A stretch of DNA of 64,000 nucleotides from Gyrodactylus bullatarudis (GCA_012064415.1 SSNU01000026.1:45117-109116), one strand, 5' to 3'. Shown: positions 1 through 10,419, counted from the first letter of the stretch. Made by a program: numbers and translations. The notes: generated from the sequence alone by a model not told the origin.

Positions 1-72
1 AATCACTTTAAGCCAAATCTGTGTGTTCAGAAAAATTATTCCTATAACCTTCAATTACCCTGGCCTATGTGA
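1..72 (+). pseudogene. 3' end of Penelope-like element ORF (C-terminal tail only)
   Basis: Frame 1 reads NHFKPNLCVQKNYSYNLQL then PWPM and a TGA stop at 70-72. This matches the last residues of the GIY-YIG Penelope-like ORF found complete to its stop at 1528-2370 (-). The window edge cuts the rest off. It shows that a plus-strand PLE copy enters from the left. Confidence 0.8.
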
Positions 73-215
73 ACTTTTTCACTTTTCTCTTCACTGTTGC
101 TATTTATTGAAGAGTTTTGGTGTTTTTTTAGCTTACATTTATTCTAATTTTCTTCAACTTTTACTATTTCTTTCAAAAATTATAATTAGTAGAAGTTTAT
201 GTGTAAGTGAAATAT
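73..215 (+). repeat. Penelope-like element 3' UTR
   Basis: Downstream of the stop the sequence follows the UTR of the other PLE copies: cacttttctc, ctgttgctatttattg, gagttttggtgttttt, agcttacatttattct, caacttttactatttc. The copy decays before the hammerhead region seen in the better copies. Confidence 0.7.
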
Positions 216-703
216 GTAATACATATCATGTATTTCTTCAGCCTTTTCTTTGTAGAACGTATAGGTAGAGGTCTTAAATTATTCTCCGAATCTATTCCAC
301 ACCTCTTTTCTAGTAAAATTCATTTAAAAATTTGAGGTGAAATGCCAGAAGAACCATAAGTTTATGTTGGTCTTTATTTCTTTTATTGATAAGCCAAGAG
401 TTTATGCACATAACATCTATTTGAGAATGCCAATTTCTTGATCTAGTCTGAAAAAAACTATCGAAAAGATAAACAACTTCCATTCCCCTGTTGTAATCTT
501 GCACCATGAAAAGAACTTTGATGTCTTTGGCCTTTTTTAGATTTTGAGTTCCATTTCTTTGTAATCACTATTGGTTCAATGTTGATTAGATAGCTCGAAT
601 CCCAAAACAGCGTAAAGAAATTGTTTATCCAAGAACGAAGATAGAAATTAGGTCCAAGATTCCCAGTCTTATATCCTTTTAGTTATTCTCGAGATTAAAA
701 GTC
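216..703. other. No gene recognised
   Basis: AT-rich sequence with only short open frames. No coding homology, RNA gene or repeat end was recognised. Confidence 0.5.
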
Positions 704-1138
704 TAACTATGGTATGAAGTTGGGAGTCTATAATTCTAACAAAAATCTAGATTTTCCATCAAGAACATGAAAAAAAAATATCTGAAATCTGTGACAACTG
801 AGGCCTTCTTTTTTACTAGATAAAAAAGATAATATTGGAAAAATGTAAAAGCCAGAAAGATGTTTTATTTCGAAGAGGGTTGGTGATCATAAGAAAAAAG
901 ACTGGTTATAGCCATTAGATTTTCAAGACCTACAATTTCCTGTAGATCTTTGATCATCAAAATTCCATTGATTTTTCAAGATGAATATGATCAAGAAATC
1001 GAAAATAAACTCCCAAATTATAATGGAGGAAATCACCGAATTTTATAATATCTTTATCGAGTTCTATATTTGAGTTCTTTACGAAAAAATTGAAAATTTC
1101 TGTAAATATCATAGATTCCCAACTTGATATTAGCTAGC
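704..1138. mobile_element. MITE-like element with short terminal inverted repeats
   Basis: The left end contains ggtatgaagttgggagtcta and the right end contains tagattcccaacttgatatt, which are inverted copies. The ends match the MITE superfamily seen intact at 22145-22436 and 11198-11919. No coding capacity was found. Confidence 0.6.
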
Positions 1139-1329
1139 GTGAGAAATAATTCAGTTATTTTTGAACATTAGTAAATTTGTGACAGGAAATTTTTCCCCAA
1201 GAAAATGTCACTTTTTAAGATATCTCTTCTCCACTTTTAGCTTCATTTTTGTTACTTGTTGGAGAATTTTTGTGTTTTATCATCTAAAATATTAATCCAA
1301 TTTTTGGAAAAGTAGAAAAAGGATATATT

Positions 1330-1370
1330 AACACCAAATGTACATTTCTCAAAGGTTCATCAGTAGTGTC
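1330..1370 (-). ncRNA. Hammerhead ribozyme motif in PLE 3' UTR (left arm)
   Basis: On the minus strand: helix I GACACUA with UGGUGUU, core CUGAUGA, short helix II around ACCUUUGA, core GAAA, palindromic helix III UGUACA, then UU before the predicted cut. Identical to the right-arm copy at 2549-2589. It lies about 160 nt downstream of the PLE stop codon and in its sense orientation. Confidence 0.75.
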
Positions 1371-1527
1371 TCTTTGATAATGATAAAAGTTAAAAGATGA
1401 ATGAAAATAATAATTTACAAATTATGAAAGAAATAGTAAAAGTTGACGAAAAATAGAATAAATGTAAGCTGAAAAAACACCAAAACTCTCCAATAAATAG
1501 CAACAGTGGAGAGAAAAGTGAAAAAGC

Positions 1528-2370
1528 TTACATAGGCCAAGGTAGTTGAAGGTTATAGGAATAATTCTTTTGAACACATAAGTCTGGTTTATATAAATTT
1601 ATGAAGAATTTCTCCTTCACCCAAACGTCTGTACTGTCATCACTCGGGTTTTTGTATAAAATTGAAAAATTCGAAATTGAAGCCTCATGCCCTTCCTGTC
1701 TAAGATGCCTAGTTATCGCTGTATCTTTCTTAAGGTGATCGTTCCCTCTAGTTGACAACTTTCTGATTGTACGTCCTATATAAGAAGATCCGCAGTCACA
1801 TTGAAATTTATAAATCAATAGAGTCTTCTCTTCAGGTCTCAGTAAATCTTTGTGAATCAAATTGAACAATCTCTGAGTTTTAAATACAATTTTCAATTGT
1901 ATGTTGTTATAATGTTGATCGATGAGATTTGTCAACTTTCTCCTTAAATCATTACTAAAACCATCTCCTTTGAAATTAAGTTTCATGAAAATTGTGGTCT
2001 TCTCAACTTCATCTGTGTTTTCAACGACATCTCTATCGACTGGTAAGTTGATAAATTTGTCCACAAATTTATTGGGATACCCATTTTCCATTAAACACAA
2101 CTTCAAATTCTCTATTTCCTTTGGAATTTCTTCTGGACTCGCTATCCTTCTTATCCTCTTACTCAATCCAATTACTAGACCAACTTTATGTGAAATAGGA
2201 CTAAAACTAGCAAAATGCAGATATTTGCCATTGTCCGTCTTTTTCTTGAAGATGTTTCTTTGAATTGAGCCGTCATCTCTTCTAGTTAGTTTAACGTCTA
2301 AGAAACTCAGAAAATCATTAGATTCTTTTTCCATAGTAAATTTAATATTAGAATGAAACGAATTCATCTT
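1528..2370 (-). pseudogene. Penelope-like element polyprotein fragment: end of reverse transcriptase plus GIY-YIG endonuclease
   Basis: An open stretch of about 280 codons, truncated at its 5' end at the arm junction. It ends in TAA just after LPWPM. The N-terminal part (LSFLDVKLTRRDDGSI, then YLHFASFSPISHK and GLVIGLSKRIRR) fits the region downstream of the reverse transcriptase catalytic box in Penelope-like elements. About residues 185-245 form the GIY-YIG nuclease: YKFQCDCGSSYIGRTI, LSTRGNDHL, TAITRHLRQEGH. The catalytic reverse transcriptase motifs are missing, so this copy cannot be autonomous. It has no internal stop and is the best preserved copy in the window. The first Met of the open frame is an artefact of the junction with the inverted arm. 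Confidence 0.85.
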
Positions 2371-2548
2371 CAACTACCTTGGCCTATGTAAGCTTTTTCA
2401 CTTTTCTCTCCACTGTTGCTATTTATTGGAGAGTTTTGGTGTTTTTTCAGCTTACATTTATTCTATTTTTCGTCAACTCTTACTATTTCTTTCATAATTT
2501 GTAAATTATTATTTTCATTCATCTTTTAACTTTTATCATTATCAAAGA

Positions 2549-2589
2549 GACACTACTGATGAACCTTTGAGAAATGTACATTTGGTGTT
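2549..2589 (+). ncRNA. Hammerhead ribozyme motif in PLE 3' UTR (right arm)
   Basis: Helix I 2549-2555 (GACACTA) pairs with 2583-2589 (TGGTGTT) over 7 bp including two G-U pairs. Core CTGATGA lies at 2556-2562, helix II with loop at 2563-2570, and core GAAA at 2571-2574. Helix III is the palindrome TGTACA at 2575-2580, followed by T2581 and T2582 (H17). Predicted cleavage follows 2582. Helix III has no loop, so activity may need a dimer, as proposed for other PLE hammerheads. Support comes from covariation with the copies at 45797 and 50343. Confidence 0.78.
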
Positions 2590-2619
2590 AATATATCCTT
2601 TTTCTACTTTTTCAAATAT

Positions 2620-2775
2620 GAATTTATGAGGATTTTTGGACGTATTTAAAAATTTACGTGAATATTTTTATCGTAATAATCCAATTTTCTTTCAACTTTT
2701 ACTATTTCTTTGATAATTTATAAGTGTAGTACCACTGATGATGCTTTAAGAAATGTAGACATGGTTTTAAAAAAT
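2620..2775 (+). repeat. Second, decayed PLE 3' UTR piece with degenerate hammerhead
   Basis: After ttttggacgtatt and tttacgtgaatat (also present after the 50-kb copy), the UTR words caacttttactatttctttg and ccactgatgatgctttaag recur. The hammerhead-like core CTGATGA (2735-2741) is followed by GAAATGTAGACATGG, in which the cleavage-site base has become G. This is probably an inactive relic in tandem with the right arm. Confidence 0.6.
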
Positions 2776-3019
2776 TTCTTCAATAATTGCAAAATAAAAG
2801 ATTTGGATGAAACAATGTTTTAAAATATAAAAGACTCTAAGGTTGATTTTTACCTAGCCCCAAATTTTTGCATCCCATTAATGAGCCCATAAAATGTTGG
2901 AATAAAAAATAATTTCGACAAAAAATTGGCCCATATTTTTGAATTTCGAAAATGCACCAAATTCCAATGACTGAAATCAATAAAAATGTTGAGATCAAAA
3001 TTGAATTTTGGTTCCTCAT

Positions 3020-3320
3020 TTTTTTCAGATTGGAATTTTTACATCTATGCTGTCATCCCCATGGTTTTTGTAAAAAATGGAAAAAATTGAAGATATCTGC
3101 CTAGATGTCTAGTAACTCTGCGGTATCCCCATGTAGAATATCACTAGATTTTGTAGCCAATTTCCTAATAGTTCTTGCTATATACTAAGTGCCACAATCA
3201 CGTTGGATTTTATAATTTAATGGAGTCCTTACTTTAGGCTTGAGTAAATCCTTATTAATCAAACTAAAAAGTCTATTTGTTTTAGATCAAAATTCTCGAT
3301 TTTATATTATTATTTTGAAA
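3020..3320 (-). pseudogene. Decayed Penelope-like element GIY-YIG fragment
   Basis: Nucleotide similarity to 1600-1870 runs across the block: the words for the VW-K-KF region, tgctgtcatcccc, tagatgtctagtaactctgc, ttcctaatagttcttgctat (the YIGRTIRKL region) and gtgccacaatcacgttgga (the CDC region). Stops and frameshifts break the frame. Minus orientation. Confidence 0.7.
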
Positions 3321-3629
3321 ATTTAAGTTGAAAAATGATATTTTTCAGTTCATTCGATATCTTTCAGTCATAAATTTATCTAATTTGTTTAATGGAAACA
3401 ATCGCCAACGTCCAATTACAAGATATCCATTGTTGTTTTCAGCTGGAAATGTAAGGGGGAAAATTGTTTGCTATCTGATAAAAGAGAAGCTGACAGTACT
3501 CACTTTTAATATTTTCATCAACTACTACAAGAGGAAAGACAATATCAAAAAATTATAATAATTTCCAATTTTGTTTGAAAAGTATGCTTTTGAGTTTATT
3601 GAAACCAAGAATTCCAATTCTATCTGATT
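3321..3629. other. No gene recognised
   Basis: AT-rich. The 76-codon open frame at 3328-3558 (+) has no recognisable motif, and no splice context supports it. Confidence 0.45.
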
Positions 3630-4745
3630 ATTGAACGGGGTAAATACAAAAACAATGGGTGAGTAAAATGTTCAAAAATAATGGGTGTCAGATGCAGTAT
3701 AATAGGTGATATTCGAGGTATCTCCAAAAACAATTGGAATATGATCATCATGAATATCTGGGGTAGATAAATATCATATATAACGGTATATGCTAATTTA
3801 TATGGTCAAATACAATACAGTACGAACTGTGCACTTTATGTCAAAAATCACCCTTTTCTCTCTGCCCCGTTTTATTAAATTAATAATATAACCTCTGTAC
3901 TTATAAGTAAGCACACTTCAATTATTGGAACTTGAAAAATAAAATAGATAAAAAATTATACAGTTGGGTTCCGAATTTTTTTCTCTTCCCAACCATCTAA
4001 TATATCATATTATCTTAAACTATTAAACCAGAGATATAGGCATTTAAAATCCAATAAATTTATAACTTTGAGCGAAAAAAAATTTCTCGAAAATCCGTTT
4101 TTTCTTCTACAACAAGGGCGACCTTCGTACTGTAGGTCGATCTAATCTCTATTGATACTTATTTTTCCAAGCTCAAAATGAACTCTTCTAAATTATGTAC
4201 CAAGAAAGTAGAGAGTCAGAGTTGTTTCACATCAAAATCAATCCCTTCATATGTAAGCTTTGGACTTGAGATTATTTTTAAGAAATGAAATTTTGGTGGA
4301 TTAAACTCGAAATTGATAGCCAATAAAGTTTTCTGTTACATATTTTCTAAAATAAAAAGTAGAAACATATACAATTGTTATTTCTCAATTAAATGGTATA
4401 AATTTTATCGATTAATTATGAAAAAAAAATTGAAATCGTTATCTTAGAGTCTGTTGCTTTGAAACGTTGATATATGGTAGATTTATGCATAACGAACCTA
4501 AATATGAGGTCGTTTCAATCATATGACTGAAAAAACATTGGAAAAATTATGATTAAAAGTAGATTCTGATTTTTAAATTACAATTTTAATATGGCTACTT
4601 TATAGTAGAATGTCGATTATTTTGTATTGGATTGGACTTTTAATTAATTGGTAATTATAATTATTACAGAATTCATTTTGCCTCGAATATCATTTATTAT
4701 ACTTCATCTGACACCTATTGTTTTTGTATTTAACCCTTATTGAAC
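3630..4745. mobile_element. DNA-transposon-like element of ~1.1 kb with ~60-bp inverted ends
   Basis: The left end (ttgaacggggtaaatac, aaacaatgggt, gtgtcagatgcagtataat, gatattcgagg) and right end (cctcgaatatca, acttcatctgacacctattg, tttttgtatttaaccc, ttattgaac) are inverted copies. The left arm holds an extra short duplication of the -aatgggt- unit. No transposase frame lies inside, so the element is non-autonomous or decayed. Confidence 0.65.
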
Positions 4746-6839
4746 TGAGTTTCATTTATAAACTTAAATTACTTCTGGTTTCTACATTAATTCTTAAATT
4801 TTTAAATTATAATTTCTATGACTTTAACATTACATATTTCGTATATAAACATTGCTAGGAAAGCCGTAAGAAAGACTCCCATTTATTTGAATAAGATATC
4901 TCGTTTTTGCGATGAAAAAATTTCATTTTGGTTTAAATCGATAAGCCACATGAAACATCACTGAGATAACGGAAATTCACAGTAAATAAAGGAAGATAGG
5001 TAGATGTCGTTTTTTCTATGTGCTTTCAGTCAACGCTGTGAATTTGGTAAACAGGTGAATGCACGATTTCTTATTTGAGTATTTATTTTGTAGCTTTACC
5101 AGAGGTTAAGTGTGTTTATACCCTTGGCCCCCTAGAACTGATCTGTTAACTCAAAAATTAAAGTATTAGATATCAAGACTAGTGCCTGCTAGAAATCATG
5201 TATTTCAAATTGCACGACTCTTTCTTCGTTTTTTTCTGCCATCTCAGTAACATCTCTTGTTATAGAAAGAAATAGGTTATAATTATCTTGTCATTGTACA
5301 ATATAACGGATATCTTTCATTCTATGGAACCATCAACATTTTTTCTCTGCAATGCAAATCCAATCTCTGTTTTTCATCAATAAATATTCAAAGGTAAATA
5401 TTTATCTCTCATTTATTTATTTATTATCGAATGTATGTATTATGCTGTGAGGGACCTGTCGAATTCATGATTATCCAAATAGATCCCCAATCTTCCACAA
5501 AGATGCCATTCTAGCCATTGTTTATTTGAAAGATTAATTCATTTTATGATTTCCAAAAAAGATCATCCTTCCTGTCCAGTACTTTCTTGTCAATAATAAA
5601 AAAGAAAAATCTAAAACTCTATCGTATAACGAAAGAAGGCTTGTGAAATAAAAACATTTTTATCCTCCCATGTTCTTTCATAAACCTTTTATGCCTCAAT
5701 CCAATTTAGTTTTGTACTTCAACTCCTTCGAACGCATAAGGAAGTGTTCGCTTAAAATAATTGATAAAGAAGTTGTATACGATCTTTGGGATCGAAAGGG
5801 ATAATATCATAAGTAGAATTGCCGAAATCGGGCATAAATTTCAATTGAAAAGGGCATTTTTATTTTAACTTAGTGGCAAAAAAGGACAAAATGAAACACG
5901 CTACTACTAAGTAGTTTCAGTTAAATAATATTCTTCTTGATAGTATGACTTGACATGTGACCAACACATATATATATGAATGTAAGATTCGATTGAATGA
6001 CTAATGAGATTGTTCTATGAATCAGACAGGGCTTACAGGTTTCACGAAGACGAAAATAGAATTTTAAGCCTTGAGATTGTTTGTGATTTTGTATCAAAAC
6101 TATCTTAGTTACAACCTTGATTAGGGCTAAAAAGGGCTTAAAATTAGAAAAAAGGCAAAAAAATGGCAAATATTCTCGGCTTAAGCTTCAACTCATCAAA
6201 CTTCTGATACTAAGAAAATAAACAAATTAAAATTTCTTGCTCTGCATTCAAAAAGGCAAAAATGGCATTTTTGCAGCTCTAACTTATGATTCATAAGTTA
6301 TGAGTCATAAGCGTAAATCCTGTTATGTCTAAAAATTATGATCGTAACGTGTATTTTACTTTGATTTTACACTTGATTCGTCAAGTTTTAATAATTTTGA
6401 ATTACAGTAGAAATATTCATTGTGAAAATTTTGGCGATAAATTGAAATTGCGATGACGTAGTAGTGAATTTAGATTCAAAATAGTGAACTCGGTTATTTT
6501 GAAGGAAATGACTTTTGAGAATCAATCTGGTATTAGAGAGCTAGATATAGAAATCTTTGGGGATCTAGCATATAGGATTCAGGACATTGTTGGTATCTTA
6601 CTTTCTATCTATGATCCTGGGATTTTATAAAAACTTTTCCAACAAAATTATAGACTATAGAAATGTCAGTCAATATTGTAAAGATGTACCCACAATAAGG
6701 GCCTTACTATATCTGTATCTTGGAGGTTCTTAGACGAATAAATTATTATTATGAAATTTTTATAATTATAAAAATTCAATATCAGTACAATTCTATTTGC
6801 GGATTTTTAAAAATTTTGCATGCTTTTATCGAATATATA
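4746..6839. other. No gene recognised
   Basis: About 2 kb of AT-rich sequence. It contains a short tandem ttatgattcataag / ttatgagtcataag at about 6285-6310, and a fragment at 6590-6620 resembling the repeat at 32430 and 37655. The open frames are short and show no domain. Confidence 0.45.
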
Positions 6840-7046
6840 TATATGTTTCAACCGAGAAAATCATCTTTGAGAATCAAAACGAAAAATTTTCATCCTCTAA
6901 TTCACAAAATAATCCAGTTTTTTCTAAAATCATTAAAAATTCTTTTATTTTCACGAAAATCTCTCTCAACGTATGAAAGAAAACCCTATTTTTACAATAA
7001 AATTTATTAAAACTTGGGTCAATATTAGCATTCTCAGCCATGGTCA

Positions 7047-7094
7047 TCCAAACGTTTCGACGGTGATTGTCTTCCCACGCCTTCTTCAGTGGTA
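7047..7094 (-). ncRNA. Hammerhead-like motif, mirror copy
   Basis: Minus-strand copy of the motif at 7315-7360: CCA, CTGAAGA, an imperfect ~24-nt hairpin, GAAA, CG, TTTGG. Same strengths and weaknesses as its mirror. Confidence 0.35.
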
Positions 7095-7314
7095 CGACAA
7101 GTTTGACAAAAAACAAATTACTATTTATATACTTTCATGATTTCATACCTATCGGTTTTGTCCAATCAGATGAGATAATAGAATAATACAAGAGGCTGAC
7201 CTATGATAATAAAGTATAGATAATCAGAACAGATAATCTGATTGGACAAAACCGATAGGTATGAAATCATGAAAGTATATAAATAGTAATTTGTTTTTTG
7301 TCAAACTTGTCGTA

Positions 7315-7360
7315 CCACTGAAGAAGGCGTGGGAAGACAATCACCGTCGAAACGTTTGGA
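7315..7360 (+). ncRNA. Hammerhead-like motif (CTGAAGA type)
   Basis: CTGAAGA at 7318-7324 fits the hammerhead core CUGANGA. GAAA lies at 7349-7352. Helix I can be CCA (7315-7317) with TGG (7357-7359), and helix III the minimal CG (7353-7354). Helix II is imperfect (GGCGTG against CACCGTC, with a bulge and one extra core base). The layout is right but base-pair support is weak. Confidence 0.4.
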
Positions 7361-7734
7361 TGACCATGGCTGAGAATGCTAATATTGACCCAAGTTTTAA
7401 TAAATTTTATTATAAAACTAATTTTAGATCATTTTTCAATGATTCGGAAAACCCTATTTTTATTCGAAATATTGCAAAACCTCTAAAAATTCATTCAAAA
7501 ATCTTGGCGCATATTGTCATTTTTAATCAAGATTTTTTGTATCAGAACAAACTCATGAAAATATGGTTTTAGATTATTTTTGAAATTAGATTAAAGCTGG
7601 GAAATTTTGGCCTTCTCTAATATACATTTTGATATTGCATGATTTCCCACGTACTTTTCCAAATAACTTTTTATAACGTCGAATTGAAATTGTACTAAAA
7701 GTTTGAGATCATGAATAAATTAACAAGAGAGATT

Positions 7735-8250
7735 CTCCGACACAAAGAACCTCCACCCCTATCTTGAATAACTCTCTTTGAGTTATTTTTATCTTCATCA
7801 GAAATCGAATTGAGGAGAAAACAAGCGAATATTATATAGTGATAAATCTTGTATATCGGGTGGTCTCTTCACGACACTGTGTTCACAGTTAAATGCAGGT
7901 AGACAATCCCACCTCTATTCATTCAATTCTGAATATTCGATTTTAAGATAAATTTTTTTCAGACTCTACCCCGGTAACATTTAAATACTAATTATAATAA
8001 TCAAATAGGGACCTTCCATTGGTTCATTTTCTTATTCACTCTAGTGCAATAGGCAGGGGGGAGGTTTGATCCATTGCTCTCGGCTTTTTGGTTACTTTTG
8101 ACTTTTTAGAAAACCGTCAATCTGTAACTGCCCACTGTGTCTCTTCCTCTTTCATTTTGTTGTCGAGCTGTTTTTCTTCTCTCCCTTTTTACTAATTATA
8201 GGTTGGCTGATGATTTGATTATCAACTGCTGTTGACTTCTCCTTAGTTTC
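7735..8250 (-). repeat. 3' region of second PLE family (terminal-repeat relic)
   Basis: On the minus strand 7800-7910 reads gtgaagagaccaccc, ttatcacta, attcgcttgttttctcc, aligning with 22015-22085 and the arms at 9143 and 9354 (gaagagacccggc, gtttatcact, gttctc). It lies just downstream of the minus-strand coding relic at 8263-8583, as the 3' terminal repeat of the same element would. Confidence 0.45.
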
Positions 8251-8262
8251 ACATTTTGCCAA

Positions 8263-8583
8263 CTATGTAATTGTTGCTGGGGCTGTAGATTGAACTGGTG
8301 TTTGGTGATTATCAGCTGTTGCTAACGTCTCATTGATTTCAATATCATTGCCAGTTTCGATCTGTGTTGAAGATTGGGTGGGGTTGCCAGTATCTCGGTT
8401 GAGTATTCTTCCGATTTTTGCAATCTGTTTGCTCTTGATATGGACATCCCGACTTCTGAATCCTAATTTCCTTGCCAATTCCTTCTGGACACATAAATTT
8501 GGTTTGAGCTTCGTGATAAAATGACTCTCAGCACAACTCAAACTTGATTGTCTTGTTTCGTTATTGATTCCTAATTGGAACAC
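8263..8583 (-). pseudogene. C-terminal relic of a second Penelope-like element family
   Basis: The stretch ESHFITKLKPNLCVQKE matches the end of the GIY-YIG domain of the main PLE (which has FINLYKPDLCVQKNYS). Here it is followed by a further ~70-residue polar tail (RKLGFRSRDVHIKSK, then Asn/Thr/Gln-rich) ending in TAG, where the main family stops within 13 residues. The N-terminal part of the nuclease is missing. This suggests a distinct PLE lineage with a C-terminal extension. Confidence 0.55.
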
Positions 8584-8834
8584 ACTAGGTGGTTTTTTCT
8601 GGAGTAGAAATATGATTTATTTAAAAATCTATTAAACTATATTTTGAACATCTATGATATCTCTGTACATATTAATCTTGTTTATATCAATTTACTTAAT
8701 ATAATGTTGCAATTTCAAAAAAAACCATTTCAGGCAATTTATCGATATTTAGATAGTTAATATTATGTTGAGAAATTTAATTTAATAAAGCATATAAAAA
8801 TGCAGACAAAAGCTATTTTTCAATACTGAAGAAT

Positions 8835-9051
8835 TCAATACTGGATCATTCCCTTTCGTGATATTCAATGAATTCAAGTTTTTCGATTTCCCACAATAAT
8901 TATTATATTAACGAATTTCTGTGATTTTCTTCAGCCAAATTCGAATTCTTTGTCTTATGCTGATCTTGAATATCTGCATTTGAATTTCCTGAGAAAAATA
9001 TTGGGTTTTTTGTTAAAAAGGAAATTCTCATCTTCATGTCAATTAGGTTTA
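8835..9051 (+). repeat. MITE-superfamily fragment with conserved right end
   Basis: Ends in ttctcatcttcatgtcaatt aggttta, the terminus shared with 12811, 23238, 29776 and 35511. Internal words tggatcattcc, cgatttcccac and caaattcgaattctttgtc also recur in those copies. The left end is not found. Confidence 0.6.
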
Positions 9052-9142
9052 TGTCTAAGAATAAATTAATGGATTAAAATTATAAAATTGACATTATAAA
9101 TTTCATTGGAACGATAATGTTACCGAACCTCATCAAGTATAT

Positions 9143-9441
9143 TATTATTACTGGAGTCAACACTCATAAGGAAGATAGGAGAACGAACGAATAATAAGTG
9201 ATAAACGTTTTATTTTGCCGGGTCTCTTCAGACTTAATCCCGGGCTCTGATTATATACTATTACATTGGAAATTTTTCTGCTCTTCTATTGGATAAAAAA
9301 GAACTCAAGGAGGGGGGAGGTGTTAATTTTTTGATGATCCTGTTTCCTGGTGCTCCCGGCAAAATAAAACGTTTATCACTTATTATTCGTTCGTTCTCCT
9401 ATCTTCCTTATGAGTGTTGACTCCAGTAATAATTTTAAAAT
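9143..9441. mobile_element. Inverted pair of second-family PLE-type terminal repeats (~85-bp arms)
   Basis: 9143-9226 and 9356-9441 are nearly exact inverted copies: tactggagtcaacactcat, aaggaagataggag, cgaacgaataataagtgat, aaacgttttattttgccggg. The left arm extends to tctcttcagac (CTGAAGAG on the minus strand); the right arm lacks that part. The spacer is about 130 bp. Confidence 0.65.
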
Positions 9442-10419
9442 TCATTAATTACTTGTATTTTACTCAGTAACTCCTACTTGATTTAGTTTGTGTCATAAAA
9501 TCAAAAAAGTGTTGCAATTTAGTGTTGTTACTTATTAGTGATTACCAAGCAAAATAAAAATAAGAAGGTTTGGTTAGTTCCACATAAATACGTTCAAAAG
9601 TAAGGTGGAAAACACTAAAAAATGTGAAATTTACATTAAATAATGCAATTTCGATAAAATTTTTGACTGCTAAATTATTTACTTATAAACTATTCTCAAT
9701 CAAACAAATGGAGAAACTACTGTATTTCATGAGACTAGTAAACCTCAGTAGCATAAAAATTTTCTTACCAAAGTCCGTCAAGATCTAAAATTTTCATCTC
9801 TAGGCCTAGTGACTTCAAAGTGGGATCAAAAGTCAATAGGTATCGTTCTGACTTTTACAATATTTCTATCGAAAGATTAAGGGAATTCTAAATTTCTTTA
9901 AATAATTGAATTAAAATTATTATCGTACTTCAGCCAGCCAACCACTCGAGGGAATTTTAAATTATTTTCTTGAGTAGCGGATATTGTCAAGTAGCAGCTT
10001 AGATTCGAATAACACTCGATAAAAATAATAACGAATCTTTATCTTATCCTAGATGATCCAGGGTTAAAATAGTCATTTATTGCTTTCCAAAATTATCTCT
10101 ACAAATCTGCATAGAGTTATATTTCATCAGCTATTTTTTGAATACTGAAAATATGCCAAATTTCTACTTTGTCAATATTTATCGATTTTGAAGATTGAAA
10201 GCACTTTTTTACTTGTCTTTGAGATGATTGTAAATTTCATTTTTTATTTTGCCTATACTAGAGCTCATTGAAAATGAAAGGTGATGCCAGAGAATATCAA
10301 AGAGATAAGCGCTTTATTTTGGGCATACTCTTCGGTCTATACATGCCAATATATAGAAAAGTTTCGAGATTACAAAGTTATTTTGATTGGTTTAACCTCT
10401 CAACACTTATGACTCATGT
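9442..10419. other. No gene recognised
   Basis: AT-rich, with no coding homology or repeat ends recognised. The open frame beginning near 10268 runs into PLE UTR sequence and has no domain. Confidence 0.45.

Larger units (their letters stand above)
1309..2612. mobile_element. Head-to-head Penelope-like element pair with ~240-bp inverted arms
   Basis: The arms at about 1309-1550 and 2369-2612 are near-perfect inverted copies. Each holds the last codons (NLQLPWPM and stop), the 3' UTR and a hammerhead motif. The minus-strand copy also keeps about 280 codons of ORF between the arms. The plus-strand copy is truncated to its last few codons, and the two meet at about 2370. Terminal repeats in inverted orientation are a known oddity of Penelope-like elements. 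Confidence 0.8.
7005..7410. mobile_element. Inverted pair of PLE-type terminal repeats (~175-bp arms)
   Basis: Arms 6998-7172 and about 7230-7410 are near-perfect inverted copies around a ~60-bp spacer. Each arm reads, going outward, ccgataggtatgaaatcatg, ttgttttttgtcaaactt, ccactgaagaaggcg, gtcgaaacgtttgg, atggctgagaatgc. The CTGAAGA...GAAACGTTT arrangement resembles terminal-repeat motifs I associate with Penelope-like elements in other invertebrates. Open frames on both strands through the arms are mirror images and probably not genes. Confidence 0.6.
6840..7640. repeat. Dispersed repeat (family 2) interrupted by an inverted-pair insertion
   Basis: Outer parts 6840-7004 and 7411-7640 share phrases with 32830-33240 and, in reverse, 63120-63400: accctatttttac, cttggcgcatattg, tatcagaacaaactc, gattaaagctgg, tttggcct.ctctaata. 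The break at about 7005/7410 is where the inverted pair below sits. Confidence 0.55.

Noticed and set aside
1922..2263. Plus-strand 113-codon open frame
   Set aside because: Antisense shadow of the PLE frame at 1528-2370.
2728..2770. Additional functional hammerhead
   Set aside because: The CTGATGA core is present, but the cleavage-site base is G and helix I pairing is lost; annotated only as a relic.
6874..7572. Two mirrored ORFs sharing KKAWEDNHRRNVWMTMAENA as a possible protein family
   Set aside because: They are the two arms of one inverted repeat carrying a hammerhead-like motif; nothing beyond the arms is conserved.
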